Positions 30,865 to 43,273 of a stretch of DNA of 64,000 nucleotides are shown piece after piece. The translations under genes were made by a program, and so were the position numbers. The notes under the pieces were generated by a model. That model saw nothing but the letters and a program-made list of their open reading frames with translations, made no database searches and was not told the origin of the DNA. Within the stretch, counting starts at the first letter, position 1; each line of letters starts with the position of its first letter. This DNA is from Paralithodes platypus (taxonomy: Eukaryota; Arthropoda; Malacostraca; Decapoda; Lithodidae), in NCBI GenBank assembly GCA_032716605.1, contig CM064480.1, positions 40,288,791 to 40,352,790 of the forward strand. Reading direction: 5' to 3'.

Positions 30865-33800
30865 TGTTATGCCCTGTTTTTCTACAGGTTTAACTTGGGT
30901 AATGTGAGTTCTGAATGACTGGGTATAGAAAGCTGCATGCACAATACAAGGTATGAGGAATAGAGAACACAAAATAAACACACAGTAACACGACACAAGT
31001 TCACGTTTATTGAAATAAAGAAATAAAGAGCATAGAAAGATAGTTATATTTGCACAAAACAAATGATAGAAGGGAACTGCTAGCATTTGCGGATTTGGAT
31101 GGAGCCTAGTCTCCCACTTCCAACGTTCAGGTATATTCTTCTGATCACGGGTTTAATTAGCAAGTTTATATTTTACTGGAAGACCTCAATATATTCGTAT
31201 AATTCACTGTCACTGATTTTACCTCTTGCTGGCTGGTCGCGTGCCCACGTAGCAACTCACAGTTAGGATTAGACGCGTATATTATAGAACACGGAAATCT
31301 CTAGCAACCTCATGGGGGTACTGAACTAAGTTTGATATTCTTAAGGCAGAAATATGTAGAACACGAATCAGTGGGCGAACGTTAGATATCACTAGAGTTT
31401 TAATATCTGAATAAGGTAATTACGAGAGTCAAGGTCGCCTGTTAATAAAAAAACACTGATCGCTTAGTACGTCCCAAATGGAATGGTTAAATATGAATTA
31501 CACTGGGCAAGGTCTTAGCCACTTTATAGAAAGTTAATAGGTGCGTATCAAGCTAGTACTATAACACTTAGTACTAGTAACATGAATCTTGAATAGTATG
31601 GGTAGATCTGGTCCTGGTTATCTTGCTTCCGGTGATGTTGGGGGCTAACGACTGGTTCCTCGGCCGTCCAGATGGTCCAAAATGTAGGAAGTTCTCAAGT
31701 CGGATCTCTTGATGATCGTTGCTGGCTACACACTTATATACCCACGAATTTGTGCGAAGGTTATAAGGTGCACGTTAGGACTTGTACATGGACAGATGCT
31801 TCTATCAGTCTTCTCTGCCACGGAGTCTGCCGGATCTGGAATCTCTCAACTCTGGAACAACACAAGGGCAGAGATAGAGGTAAACTGCAGGGTAGTGACC
31901 ACTGGTTGGTGTCTAGCTTTCAACTGATTTGACTGGGGGCGGGAGGTAGATTTATAGGCTCGGTTCTGGACCCTGCAGACAGTAGGGATCTCGAGTCTTA
32001 TGGACTTAATTGAGCTCTCAATAGATATGGGGACTAGGTAAGATGGTATTTACTGTTGTGGCACAGGGCGATAGGAAGCCTTTATATTTTCATATAACTG
32101 AGCCTTAGTAAGAGGTACTATTTTGGCTATACTGGACGTATTTAGGGGAGAGAGACTGGATCTACTTTGCGAGGAGGATGGGGACAGCTGTGATAGGAGT
32201 GTCTCTCTAGATTGTTCAATCTTCATTCTATGGTATAGCTGAGGTGCTAATTTAGTGATCAGAGCATGCAAGAAAGGTAAATGGTTTATTGTGAGGTAAT
32301 AGAGGTTAGTAAAGGTGTTAGTCATTCATGGTTAGTTCATTGATAGGAAGAAATCCTGTGCTACCTGGCAATGACTCGAGAGTCAAAACAGGGGCCAGGT
32401 ATACCTCCGCGGGGGTGGGGGTCTCCCTCCTCGGGTGGGCAAAAAGGGGGAGCTGGGCGCCCTCTCTGATATAGTCGTCCGGCGGCTGTGGCTAGGGGCT
32501 TGCCATATCACCAGTGTTTGTAATAACCCTCTGTGTATGAGACAGATGTGAGTGTCTTTAATACCAAAACCGAAGGTGCCTTAGCTAGCTGGTTTTACTC
32601 GGCTGGTTGTTAATTGTAGGGTTTGCTGGATATGGTGGAGACTGGGTTGCTAACTCTGCCACATTTATCTGGAAGTATGACAATAGAAGTTAGTTACTGG
32701 CGGGGCGGCTAGCCTCGCACCGACGACCATTGGGTGCAGGGTTGTGAATGTGTTGTAAGAGAATAGATGGCATGCAAGGGGCTAGTAAAGTTCTAATGTT
32801 GTTCTGGCCTACTAAGTGAAGGTAGGCTGGATAGGAGTATATATATAGAAAAGGTTGGAGAGCGTTAGTAACGGACAATTCAAGGATCTTCAAGAGGTAT
32901 GAGAGAGAGGCTAGGTCGGACAAGAGTCGAGAAGCGCGGGTGTCTTAATGAGAGGGGGGGGAGAGTTCAAGGGCTACAGGGAAATTTGGCCCCTAAGGTC
33001 CCTGGGCGTGGGGGTGGCATTAGGCTACAATTGATATGGAAGTTTGAAAAGGCAGTAGAATACGTTAGCCAAATGCTACCGGGGAATGCAACTATGGGGT
33101 GGTATATGAGTCTGGAAAAGATAGAGTTATGTGATCAGTCAGAGGGTTATGGATACTATTAGTTGGCCCTGGGAACTGCGTTTTCTATTAAATATAAAAT
33201 ACCAACCACAGTGGCAGTTCGTAGGGGTACTTAGTTATTGTTTCGGGGTACTTATGACAGATACTGATAACCAGGTTATCTTATATAATCTCTGGTTGGG
33301 GTAAGAGGTGTAAGACACGAAGTAAATTGGCGTAGTGTGGACTGTGGATACGAAGGAGGCAAGGGGAAGACGTATGACAATTGTGGAAAGTAAATGGAAA
33401 AAGGTGAACACAATGGCGGATAAAAATACTTAACCTGAGGGTTGCATACATAGATTTATGGGGGGGATGGGTCTTCAGAAGCTTAGTCTGGCAAGACAAG
33501 ATGTTAGGGAATGTTAATATTAATACTTAGTTACTAGAGGAGCAATGCAAGGGGCGACTGAGCACGGGTTACATATATCTATACTCGTCATGGAAAATGA
33601 TATAAGAGATCTAGGGACAGCGTGGGTGCTTTAACTTCTAAGATATATAACATCTACTTCTCGGATGCAAGAACATACATAGATATAATTATGGCTGTCT
33701 GATGTGTTGGCATTGGCTCAACGTCGGGACAGGCATGGGTGTTTTTAATATGAATGTATATTCCTGTTCATCATCTTTGTAGTTAATAAGTGTAGGACAC

Positions 33801-34014
33801 GAGGGGTTAGTGTACGTGAGGTGTGGAAAATGGTCGGTTTTAGAAAAGGTAAATGGGTGTGTCCTGGAGCTGTTTAGCCCTGCGGGCTTGGGCCTGCCTG
33901 GAATGGCGGGCTCGGTCAGCTGGTCCTTTCGTTCTGTGGACCTTTCTTCCGGGTGTTTCTGTGTGGTGTTCGCTCGTGGCTTCTGTGGTGGGCTTCTTGT
34001 TCTGGGGCATTTTA
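30865..34014 (-). mobile_element. solo LTR in reverse orientation
   Basis: A complete LTR (tgttatgccctg...ggggcatttta on the plus strand) with no internal region, flanked by the 5-bp duplication ctacc (30860-30864 and 34015-34019). The empty site ctacc is at 22368-22372. It is most similar to the LTRs at 50177 and 60177, sharing sequence near 31672-31830 that the plus-strand LTRs lack. It arose by insertion followed by LTR-LTR recombination. Confidence 0.9.
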
Positions 34015-34368
34015 CTACCAGTAAGAAATCTAACAGTGAATATGATTCTATAAGTAACATTGATGGTCTTCGGTATATAAACCTGTTAAATCAAAGCCAG
34101 TGATCAGAAGATTAATACCTGAACGTTGGAAGTGGGAGACTAGGCTCCATCCAGATCCACTTATGCTAGTGTTGTTCGATTCTATTATATTGTCTTACAC
34201 AAGTATTCTGCAGTGGTATATCAATAAACGTGATCGTGTAACTTGCTACCATGTGTTTCTTTGTGTTCTCTATTCCTCATATCTTGTATTGTGCATGCAG
34301 CCTTATATACCCAGTCAATTAGAACTCACATTACCCAAGTTAAACCTGTAGAAAAACAGGGCATAACA

Positions 34369-35105
34369 CTAACCTAACCTAACCTTAGAGTAGGCAACAG
34401 GTCGCTCCAAATCCAAAATGTAAACAACTCATCCGTGGACTTACTCTAATACCGCGCACTACTCAAAGTTTTGTATTTGGTTTAATATACACTTCCCAGG
34501 TCATTTGAACATTTCTATTGCTACTATATATCATATAATACACCATAGAATACGTTTTTAATAGCTAGAAAAAGAAGACATAAACTAAACAATTACGAAA
34601 GGAAATAAATATATATATTATATATATAAAACAAAGACAATAGAGGAGACTGTTGAAAAGGATGTCTCTCCGAAAAAAACACCACTTAATTGGAACACTC
34701 GTCGACGGCAAAAATTGGAACACTCCAAGCAAACTGCACATTTAAACAATAAGAAGAAGAACACTCGTCGACGTCGACGAGAATTCCGGTCGACGAGAGT
34801 TCCAGGTACCTTTTTCAGATGCCTCGGCTATTTATTAAGAAACATTGAACAATAGCCTAGGCCTATCTTTAACGTAACCAAAACATAACCTATAACCTAG
34901 GCCTAGGCTAATTAATATATGGTCAATATTGAAGACGCACCACAATATTGGTAGAAAATCATTTGACATGCCGGTTTAATTCTAGTTTCGCTTTCACAGC
35001 ATACTCATAAATTTCTATGGCTACTTTAGAGTTGTCGGTTTAATTCTAGTTTCGCTTTCACAGCATACTCACCAATTTCTATGGCTAGTTTAGAGTTGTC
35101 ATATA
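34369..35105. other. non-coding flank with CCTAA array and 66-bp duplication
   Basis: Starts with ctaacctaacctaacctt directly at the LTR end. Two head-to-tail copies of a 66-bp unit (gtcggtttaattctagtttc...) occupy about 34971-35100. A block at 34920-34978 (gtcaatattgaagacgcacc...) recurs near 42990-43040. Several gtcgacgag motifs lie at 34697-34800. No gene is seen. Confidence 0.6.
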
Positions 35106-35410
35106 CCATACTTAATTCCTATATATGTCCAAAGCGGCGGAAATGCATTATAAGGATAGGCCCGCAGTACCAGATAATCGTGCGATCCCTTCTACGAAGG
35201 ACTCGCACGTCGGATACGCACGTGAAGGTGGTACCACCAGTTGCTTCCTTGTGCGAATCTCTCGTGCGATGCCGTCGAACCTAGGGTTGGTCAAGGTTAA
35301 GAGATATAACAGGTTGGCGCACGCGCAGCCTGCTGACGTCACAATGCTGGACGAGAGAAAGAAAGGTAGAAAAACGCTCGCCTGCCAGCCAACCTGCTGC
35401 CACTAGACCC
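35106..35410 (+). repeat. dispersed repeat with gttaagagatayaacaggtt core
   Basis: The block around 35285-35390 (ggttaagagatataacaggt, then gacgtcac, then a charged rgrk-type stretch) recurs in reverse orientation at about 36780-36955. Short ORFs in both copies reflect this relation, without a recognised domain. Confidence 0.55.
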
Positions 35411-35640
35411 AGGGGTGTCCAACTCCAATATGCGAGCCTCATGCGGCCCCACTCCCTCTAGCATGAGGCCCGTGAACCAGTTTGGCCAAGTAGTGTCAAA
35501 TATTGCATTTTTTCTAGAAATCTAGACATAATTATTATTTCTTAAATATATTATATATTGGTACTATATTAACTTAAGTACTAATTCTAGGAAGTATTTG
35601 TGAGAGTAAGAAGCTTTTAAAGTAGATAGGCCATATGCAG
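35411..35640. other. AT-rich stretch with hAT-like terminal motif
   Basis: At 35408-35420 the sequence caggggtgtccaa resembles termini of hAT-type elements, followed by gcggcccc-type sequence. I find no matching inverted end, so this is a suggestion only. Confidence 0.25.
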
Positions 35641-35649
35641 CTTCACGTG

Positions 35650-35755
35650 ATCTTATGTTCTTATGTAATTGGGGTTGGGTGTGACAGGGATCTGCCTTGT
35701 GAGGGCCGATCGGCTTTTTGCAGACTCCCATTTTCTTAGGTTCTTATGTTCATTC
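35650..35755 (+). repeat. LINE 3' end with octamer-like tail
   Basis: A gggtgtgacagggatctgcc block leads to gcagactcccattttcttag and ttcttatgttc, where ttcttatg-type octamers repeat (also at 35648-35668). A related sequence occurs twice in the palindrome at 39.4 and 40.0 kb. Octamer-repeat 3' ends are known for CR1-type LINEs. Confidence 0.55.
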
Positions 35756-36135
35756 ATTAGAGAGACGCAGAGTTAGAGGGGATTTGATAGAGGTGTTCAA
35801 GTGGGTTAGTGGGATTAATAGAGGGGACATGAAAAATGTACTAAAGCCCAGTGATAGCGAAAGAACTATAACAATTGTTTTCAAGATAGATACATTTCGT
35901 TTCAGAAAAGATATAGGCCAATAGTGGTTTGGTAACAGAGTTGTAGATAGGTGGAATAGGCTACCAAGTGCTATAGTGGGATCAAGAATGATAGAGAGCT
36001 TTAAGATAAAATTAGATAGGCATTTGGACGAGATGGGTCTCTGTAACGAGTGCAAGACTAATTTATTCAACCTTTCTATATATGGAAGATATATAATATT
36101 ATGGATAATTTTGGTCATTCTTCGTGGTACTGACT
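35756..36135 (+). pseudogene. LINE RT C-terminal fragment
   Basis: One frame reads LERRRVRGDLIEVFKWVSGI (35757-35816), continues to FRFRKDIGQ and meets a TAG at 35922-35924. The same frame resumes with WFGNRVVDRWNRLPSAIVGS and SFKIKLDRHLDE. These are the conserved last 120 residues of CR1/jockey RTs. Only the C-terminus is present, so the copy is 5' truncated with one in-frame nonsense codon. Confidence 0.8.
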
Positions 36136-36534
36136 CCAAATAAACTATATATGTCCATTCTGTAATGAGGACATCAAATTTGAACAGCATAATCTGAACC
36201 TGGTATATACCGGTATACACACATACATACAAATAATTACATTCCGTAAAACCAAGTCGCTTCGGACTTGGGTCGTAACTTCGGACATTGGCGATAAAAA
36301 GTAATAGCCACTTTTCAAGATGACTTCGGACACCATTTAGGATAAGGATAGCTCTCTTATTATGGGGGATAATTTTAGGAGGCTTCCTGGATTACCGCGC
36401 ACTATCACCACGCATCACTTTACCTAGTTATATCTCTATAATGTGTTTACAGTCAGATATTGTTAAAAACTTCGACAAATTTCCGAAGTTACACGGTTTT
36501 ACGGTTCATAGCCTACATACTACACACACACATA

Positions 36535-36648
<114 letters not shown>

Positions 36649-36779
36649 TGCATCCAAAATGCATCCAACAACCTGACAATATAAAGGCATTTTGTTCAGT
36701 TAAAATAGAAGAGCTGCACTTTCACAGGGCATTATACACTAGTTATAGCATCACGGTATGAAGTAAAAGAAAACGGAGG

Positions 36780-36960
36780 ATGGTGCTGGCTCGGCTGCTC
36801 CTTTGAGAATGAATGGTAAACAGTCGAGTGACCTCCGACCCTTCCTTCCTCGTGACGTCATGCGCGAGCGGGTACGAGTTTGAGTGACCCCATGCTCCAA
36901 CCTGTTGTATCTCTTAACCTTGGGGTTGGTAAGCCTGTCAAACTCGCCGCGGTGCATTTC
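36780..36960 (-). repeat. reverse copy of the 35.3 kb dispersed repeat
   Basis: On the minus strand it reads aaggttaagagatacaacag, then gacgtcacgaggaaggaagg and a tcgactg... block, paralleling 35285-35395. Confidence 0.5.
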
Positions 36961-39271
36961 TTACGGTTGGTATACCTGAAGAACGTTTTGTTTACAAATT
37001 ACTGCCTCGGGCAGCCTCACGGGAGTACAGACGGAATCGAATCGTAATAAAGTGATGGTCCATGGTGTATTATTTACCCAGTTTATTGCATTAATCTTAT
37101 TATTCTGTATTTAGGACATTCTCAATTGACGAAAATAAGGTAGCCTAGGTCCTAGTGATTCCCCAGAGGACCATTGAATTTCTCTAGCTTAATTTCCCTT
37201 CAACCACCAACCAATTTTTGAGTTTAGGAATAGCCATGGGGTTGTGGTATGGATTTTCGCTGAATAATTGGGTTGTACTTGGCTCTCTGGAAAAGTGGCT
37301 TGGTTATAATATCAAGAAAGCTTTTCTGTTATATTCAAGCCTAGCCCTCCCTGTTCACTTGTTCCAAGTAGATCTAGGCCTATGGCCATAAATCGTGAAA
37401 TCTAACCTAACCTAGCCTATCTCTAACTCAAAAAGGGCCAGAGCTAGGATAGTGGGCTGTAAATTGCCATAGGCTATCTATCCCCTGGCTGACCCTTCCC
37501 AAATGGGAAAGGTAAAGCTTTGAGTTCTCCATTTCAAAGAAATGCTTAAATTGGACATAGGCTATGAGCAATTTTGATGAGAATTTAGCCTAGGCCTATA
37601 TTGTTAAGGAATTAGGCTATCTTGATATATTAAAACTACTGAAAACAGGGTAGGCCTAGCCTAACCTTAAGAGGTTACCAGGGTTGGATTTTGGACGATG
37701 GGTTAGGCATGAGAGGCTAGTGGATTATTTAGTTTATAATAACCATGGTAACCTAGGCCTAATAAAACTAATCTATTCTAGCTATCCAAGCGGCGTAACC
37801 TCCGACAGTCTGACTCTCCGAGTTTTTCCAAAAATTTAGCAGGGAAAGTGTTTGGATCACACAGTTGTTCTCATCGGCTTTAGACATCTAGGCATAGCCT
37901 AGTCACCTATCCTAGCCTAATTATAGAAAAATATTTCATGGCTAAATAGTATTTTTTAATCTCCATGGGACTTGCATATTTAATCAACATGTAGCCTACT
38001 CTTTACACCATGCAAAATTGTTGGCAAATTAATATAGCCAAGGTTAGGTTAGCTAATGGGGAAAGCAATTTGTGAGTTAACCTAACCTACAAATTTGGAA
38101 TAGGCCTATGATAGGTTTCTTGAAGTAGTGTAGCCTAACGATACTCCTTACTTTTGAGTATAGGACTATCCCGTAAATTTCAGAAGCCAGCCGAAGCAAA
38201 TCGGCTTCTAAAAGTTGGGGGAAGGATGTACGGTAGTATTCAAACATATCGCCTTCCTTGTTTACACTACTCGCATGCTCCTTTATATTTTGACTGCCGT
38301 GGGATACAATAATAGGTTGAAGGGGGGCTTTTCCCCCCTAAGCCACCCCATGAATTAATTGTCATCTTATATTGCCAGCATGGGGTCTGTAAGGTTAGTT
38401 ACATTAGGTAAGTTAGGCACAGTATAGTATTGTAGCAATCCGATTGTGGGATTGGGTTGAGTTAGTTTAGCTTTATGAGGCAGAGTTTCTCAACTGAATA
38501 TTACCATAGCCTAATACTCACAGATGTTTTTTCTGCATTAACCTAACCAAACAACCTAACCTAGTATTCATGTAGTACTAGGTTAGGTTAGGTTAATGTT
38601 TTATAGAGGATTTATGCTGTATGTTGGTAGTGGTACGCCCACTACTCCTAATCTTACCGTAGCCTGGTCACCAATTTGACCCTGGCTTCGCCTGTCTCAA
38701 CTCTTATGTATTCCCTCAAAAACAAATACCTGTATGTATAAGTTCAGAATAGTGAATCCTATACAGATCACTTAGTAGGTACCGAGTACTGTATACTTTA
38801 TGGGGTTATTTACCACAGCTGCACCAATTTGCCCCAAGTTTTATACTGTACAGTTCTGCTACATGAAAAGTGCCAGGTTTTAATCCAGTACCATTCAGTG
38901 GCAGTGCAGCAATATCATAAAGTTTCGGGTTTCAAGTTAATAGTAATGTGATCACCCCCTTTGACTAGGCTAATATAGAAAACCATTTATTTTCAATACT
39001 TATTCTGCATCAAATTGACACCTGCCCTGTCTACAGTACTATACGGTACCAAAAACAGAAAGTCTAGTAGGCAGGTTTACTTTTATAAATGACTAAATAT
39101 ATTATATATGATGCTTGGACAATTATAGGTACCGCATAAAGAATGAACAATATATTTCACATAATTTATTGCAATTCTTACATACCGGGTACATAGGTAC
39201 CCGTTATATAATATTGTATCATCTAATCACAACTCCTGTTGTATGCTTCCATATGGATAGGTCCTTAAGAC
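36961..39271. other. AGGCCT- and CCTAA-rich DNA, no gene recognised
   Basis: About 2.3 kb rich in taggcctag and aacctaacct motifs. A small palindrome of telomere-like units lies at 38545-38602 (taacctaaccaaacaaccta / ggttaggttaggttaatg). No ORF with a recognisable domain was found on either strand. Confidence 0.6.
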
Positions 39272-40241
39272 CGCTTCATCAGATTTTATTCGCCCAATTA
39301 GCCTACTACCCAGGTAAGAAAATTCACGACATTACATTATACTTGCTTGTATTTTTGGCTTGGAATCCTCATTTGGTGACCATTATTATCTATCTATTTA
39401 AGGCATAGGCCTATTTCCTGAAATAAGTCTTACAATTGACGAGGATGGGTGTGAATGGGATATGCCGTGTGTGGGCCAGTCAGCTCTGCAGACTCGTTAT
39501 CTTATGTTCATTTATGGAAATATTTAAAGTAGGCCTAGGCCTAGCCCAACCAGGGAGAACATGTTAGTCCCTATTTATAGCCTACTTTAGTAGGGTAGGC
39601 TGGTTAGGCCTATATTTTTAATCCAATTGGCCTAGCCTATGTTAAAATAGCCAACAATAGGGTACCTAGGTTAACAAGTCCCAGATATTGAAAGAAAAAG
39701 TGGTAAAAATTGAAGAGACCTCGGACAGCCTTTTAACTGGCCTACTAGGCCTAGGCTAGGCCTATAATTATGTTTTGTTAGGTTAGGTAAAAAGGCTGTC
39801 CGAGGTCTCTTCAATTTTTACCACTTTTTCTTTCAATATCTGGGACTTGTTAACCTAGGTACCCTATTGTTGGCTATTTTAACATAGGCTAGGCCTATTG
39901 GATTAAAAAATATAGGCCTAACCAGCCTACCCTACTAATGTAGGCTATAAATAGGGACTAACATGTTCTCCCTGAATGGGCTAGGCCTAGGCCTACTTTA
40001 AATACTTCCATAAATGAACATATATAACTAGTCTGCAGAGCTGACAGGCCCACACACGGCAGATCCCATTCACACCCATCCTCGTCAATTGCAAGACTTA
40101 TTTCAGGAAATATGCCTCAAATAGATAGATAATAATAGTCACCAAATGAGGATTCCAAGCCAAAAATACAAGCAAGTATAATGGAATGTCGTGAATTTCC
40201 TTACCGGGGTAGTAATTGGGCGAATAAAATCTGATGAAGCG
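39272..40241. repeat. ~1 kb near-perfect palindrome
   Basis: Left arm 39272-39735 and right arm 39787-40241 are reverse complements with a 52-bp spacer (39736-39786) of taggcct and gttagg motifs. Matching pairs include cgcttcatcagattttattc with its complement at 40222-40241, and gaagagacctcggacagcct with aggctgtccgaggtctcttc beside the axis. Arms differ by scattered substitutions and short indels. Each arm contains a LINE-type 3' end (ctgcagactcgttatcttat). Open frames in both arms are copies of one another. Confidence 0.9.
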
Positions 40242-40372
40242 ATCTACAAGTTGTGAAGGCTGGCCGACATAGGCGGTGATAGGCCTCAGGTGAAGGTGCC
40301 TGTACAACGGCTCCTGTTAAGTTCAACATCGTCATTGAAGATATATCGAACTTTTTTTCAGATGCCTCTATA

Positions 40373-40690
40373 GGGGACTGGACGACTCGGCCCATGGGAC
40401 AATTCGGCTCGGACAGCTCGGCCCACTTTTGGACAACTCGGCCACGACGGCGAGACAGCTCGGCCCATTATTTGAGACAGCTCGGCCTATTATTTGAGAC
40501 AGCTCGGCCATGACGGCGAGGCAGCTCGGCCTATTATTTGAGACAGCTCGGCCCCATGTTATGCTATGGGGCATTTTTTTTAATATAGCTGTGAAAAAAC
40601 CTGTAGCCTTGAAATTCGTGATTGTATCTAACCTTGTGATATAGCCGTGAAAAAGCCTGTAGCCTTGAAATTCGTGATTGTATCTAACCT

Positions 40691-40768
<78 letters not shown>

Positions 40769-41558
40769 GTTTTTGTAGAGCTCAGTGGTCTGGTTAAACT
40801 AATATTAAAAAAATATATATATAATGACGATCAGACTAAAACACGCCCATTAATAGGAAAATTCACAACCATTTTAATTTTCAGCCAAAGGTGATTAGCA
40901 TATTTCCCATTTTTATAGAAATCAGTTACTTTGCAAATAGAGTAGCGAAATATGGAGTGATCATTAAAACGTGACATTACGGTACCCCTTGAGGTTTATG
41001 TCGCCTTTTGTATTAATTCCGGCTGTCATTAGACGATCTCATACAGCTTAGGAAGGATCTGTAAGTGTTGAAATGCTGAAGACTGTCTAGAATAACCGTC
41101 TGTCTTCCATATAACCTTACTAATCTAAATAAAATTACCTCATAATAGACAAAATACACTGTAAAGTGCGTCATGATCCTCAAGGGGTTAACATGATGAT
41201 GATAGAAGACAATCATATATTTTCATTCCTGACCCTACCTACAGTATATGTCCCTTTTATATTTATTCGTTCTAGGAAACATATTTTATCCTCTAAGTCA
41301 TCCATTAGTATTCTCATTAATATTATTGACCTACCGAATCATTTGTTGTTAGCCATTTCTAGAGGTACTTTCTGGATTTGAATGATCAGTTGTAGGACTT
41401 TACTGGTTTACGGTTTTACTGGGCCGAGCTGTCTCGCCGTGGGCCGAGCTGTCTCGCCGTGGGCCGAGCTGTCTCGTTTTTACTAGGCCGAGCTGTCTCG
41501 CCGTTGGCCGAGTTGTCCTGGCCGAGCTGTCCCGTGGGCCGAGTAGTCTAGCAACCCC
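40373..41558. mobile_element. foldback-type DNA element with tandem-repeat termini
   Basis: Bounded by the 6-bp direct repeat TCTATA (40367-40372 and 41559-41564). The left terminus (40373-40555) is an array of cggacagctcggcc units with ttatttgaga spacers. The right terminus (41422-41558) is an inverted array of gggccgagctgtctcgccgt units. Outer ends read gggga...ctggacgactcggcc and, on the complement, ggggttgctagactactcgg. The interior holds a 63-bp duplication (40583-40690), a (TA)n run (40693-40765) and no transposase. A related uninserted sequence with the same flanks (cagatgcctc...taagaaacatt) is at about 34817-34850. Confidence 0.8.
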
Positions 41559-41564
41559 TCTATA

Positions 41565-42420
41565 CTAAGAAACATGGACAAACTGGATTTTAGGTCACGT
41601 ATGGGATATAATGTTCTAAATGTATACTATAGCTTTGTCATAGAGTATTAGTCACCACAATATATGTCTTTACCGCTGCACATTAAATTATTTTTCCTTA
41701 GACTTTCTGGGTTAAATAAGGGTGATGGCGGCCATCTTGGATCAGCTGAGAACTAATATTTTTCATTTTTTTACCGTAGTTTTAGTATTTTGTCATATTC
41801 TATATCAATACTAACCCTGCGGGGGTCTGGGGGCGGCAGCCCCCAGGTTAGGTTAGGGTAATGACAAAATATGGTTTTAGGGGGCATGTTTTAATATTGC
41901 AAAATAATCGGTAAATATGAATTTCCAGTAGGAAAAACACCTTAAAACACACTAATCAATGAAGAAACTGATGAAAAAAAAGATTATAATACAAAAAACA
42001 CATATGTGACCTAAAATCCAATTTGACCAGAAACATTGAACAATATATTTAACCTAGGTCTAACCTAACCTAACCTAGTATATTAGTCGACTATTTATGA
42101 ATGTAAAATGTAAAAATAGGCCTATATTGTAACATTAGCAAATTATTGAGATATACGTACAGGTCCTCCCGCTACACAGGATTATACCGTATTTACTTTT
42201 TAATGGCCGCCTCGTTTGCTCGCCGCCATTGTTTACAGTGGGACAGCTCTTTGCCCGACGATCCTCATTAAGGTTAGTTGGTATATAGTGCAGTTTGTAT
42301 ATATGAGAATCTTTCTAAATCTTTGGGGGGTGAGGGGGGAGCTAGGCCCCCCCTCAAGGACCGTGTAGGTTTAGTTAGGTTAGGTTAGGTTAGGTTATGT
42401 TATGTTAGGTTATAAAAAAA
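41565..42420. other. non-coding DNA with G-rich hairpin and TTAGG arrays
   Basis: Contains gggggtctgggggcggcagc then cccc (41822-41848) followed by ggttaggttagg, a ctaacctaacctaaccta array at 42060-42080, and gttaggttaggttaggttag at 42368-42395. No ORF of interest. Confidence 0.55.
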
Positions 42421-42439
42421 ATGTTTCCGCCAGATACAA

Positions 42440-42800
42440 ATTATATAGGCTAGCCAACTTTTTATTTACATTACTGCCAACTAATGGGTTTTATGGCTCT
42501 CGAAAATCCAAAAACCCAAGCCAACTTTTCATTTACATTACTGTGCATTTCCAATACAAAAAACACTTAAATTCGAGCCAACTTTGCCAAAACTTGGCTC
42601 GGGTTTTCAAGAAAATGGGTTTTATGGGTCTCAAAAATGCAAAACCCCAAGCCAACTTTTTATTTACATTAGGCCTACTCTCCATTTTCAATAAAAAAAA
42701 AAACGTCAACTCCGAGCCAACTTTTTACCCAAAATGCGTTTTATGGGTTCCAAAATTAAAAAACAACAGCCAAATTAATATATATATCTACTTTACCCCA
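42440..42800 (+). repeat. degenerate ~170-bp tandem repeat
   Basis: Blocks gggttttatgg(c/g)tctc, ccaagccaactttttattta and cgagccaacttt recur two to three times. The ORF across it is a by-product. From 42800 to 43270 there is no recognised feature beyond taggcct-rich DNA. Confidence 0.65.
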
Positions 42801-43273
42801 CTATTTCCCTGATCTTCATAGCCCTCCCCACTATCGGGGTGCGTGTCTTTAGATTGTTGTGGCAATCGGTAAATTATCAATTCCTAATAAAAAACAAACA
42901 TACAAAACACTCGAACAACAAAAAACAACAAGAACCAACGAAAAAAAAACATAAAAACACGTGCGGTGTCTTCAATAATTACCTAGGTCAATATTGAAGA
43001 CGCACCACAATATTGGTAGAAAATCATTTGACATGCCATTTTCAGTGGACTAGGCTATTTATGAATGTAAACATAGGCCTAGGCTGTTTATGAATGTAAA
43101 CATAGGCCTAGCCTAGCCTATAGGCTAGGCTATTGTAACATTACCAAATTATTGAGATAGCCTAGCCTAGCCTATAGCCTAGGCCTAAGTAGGCCTATAC
43201 AAATCTCCCCGCTACTCAGGATTAGGCTTAGCCTATACCAAGATCAGTTGTGTGGGCTTAAGTTAATACTTAA

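Larger units (their letters stand above)
19991..34368 (+). mobile_element. non-autonomous Ty3/gypsy-type LTR retrotransposon, plus strand
   Basis: The 5' LTR is truncated by the gap (19991-22721), the interior is 22722-26885, and the 3' LTR is 26886-34368 with three later insertions. The interior begins ttggcggccgcggagg at the primer-binding position and ends with the purine tract gaaggagagaag (26874-26885). It encodes a gag-like protein only; no protease, RT, RNase H or integrase motif occurs. The LTRs are close relatives of those of the complete element at 50177-63357, which could therefore supply enzymes in trans. The 3' side is followed by a ctaacctaacct array; the left flank is in the gap, so the target duplication cannot be checked. 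Confidence 0.85.
26886..34368 (+). repeat. 3' LTR with three later insertions
   Basis: The LTR proper runs 26886-30864 and resumes at 34020-34368, starting taaaatgcccc and ending gggcataaca. After removing the TTAA elements at 29269-29748 and 30005-30635 and the solo LTR at 30865-34014, with their duplications, its length is about 3.2 kb, the same as the LTRs at 50177 and 60177. Comparison with the 5' LTR shows each insertion is absent there. Confidence 0.9.

Noticed and set aside
35408..35470. hAT element
   Set aside because: Only one hAT-like terminus is visible; no inverted partner or 8-bp duplication found.
39115..40307. Similar ORFs on opposite strands (39115-39408 and 40098-40307)
   Set aside because: They are the two arms of the palindrome, so similarity reflects duplication and not selection.
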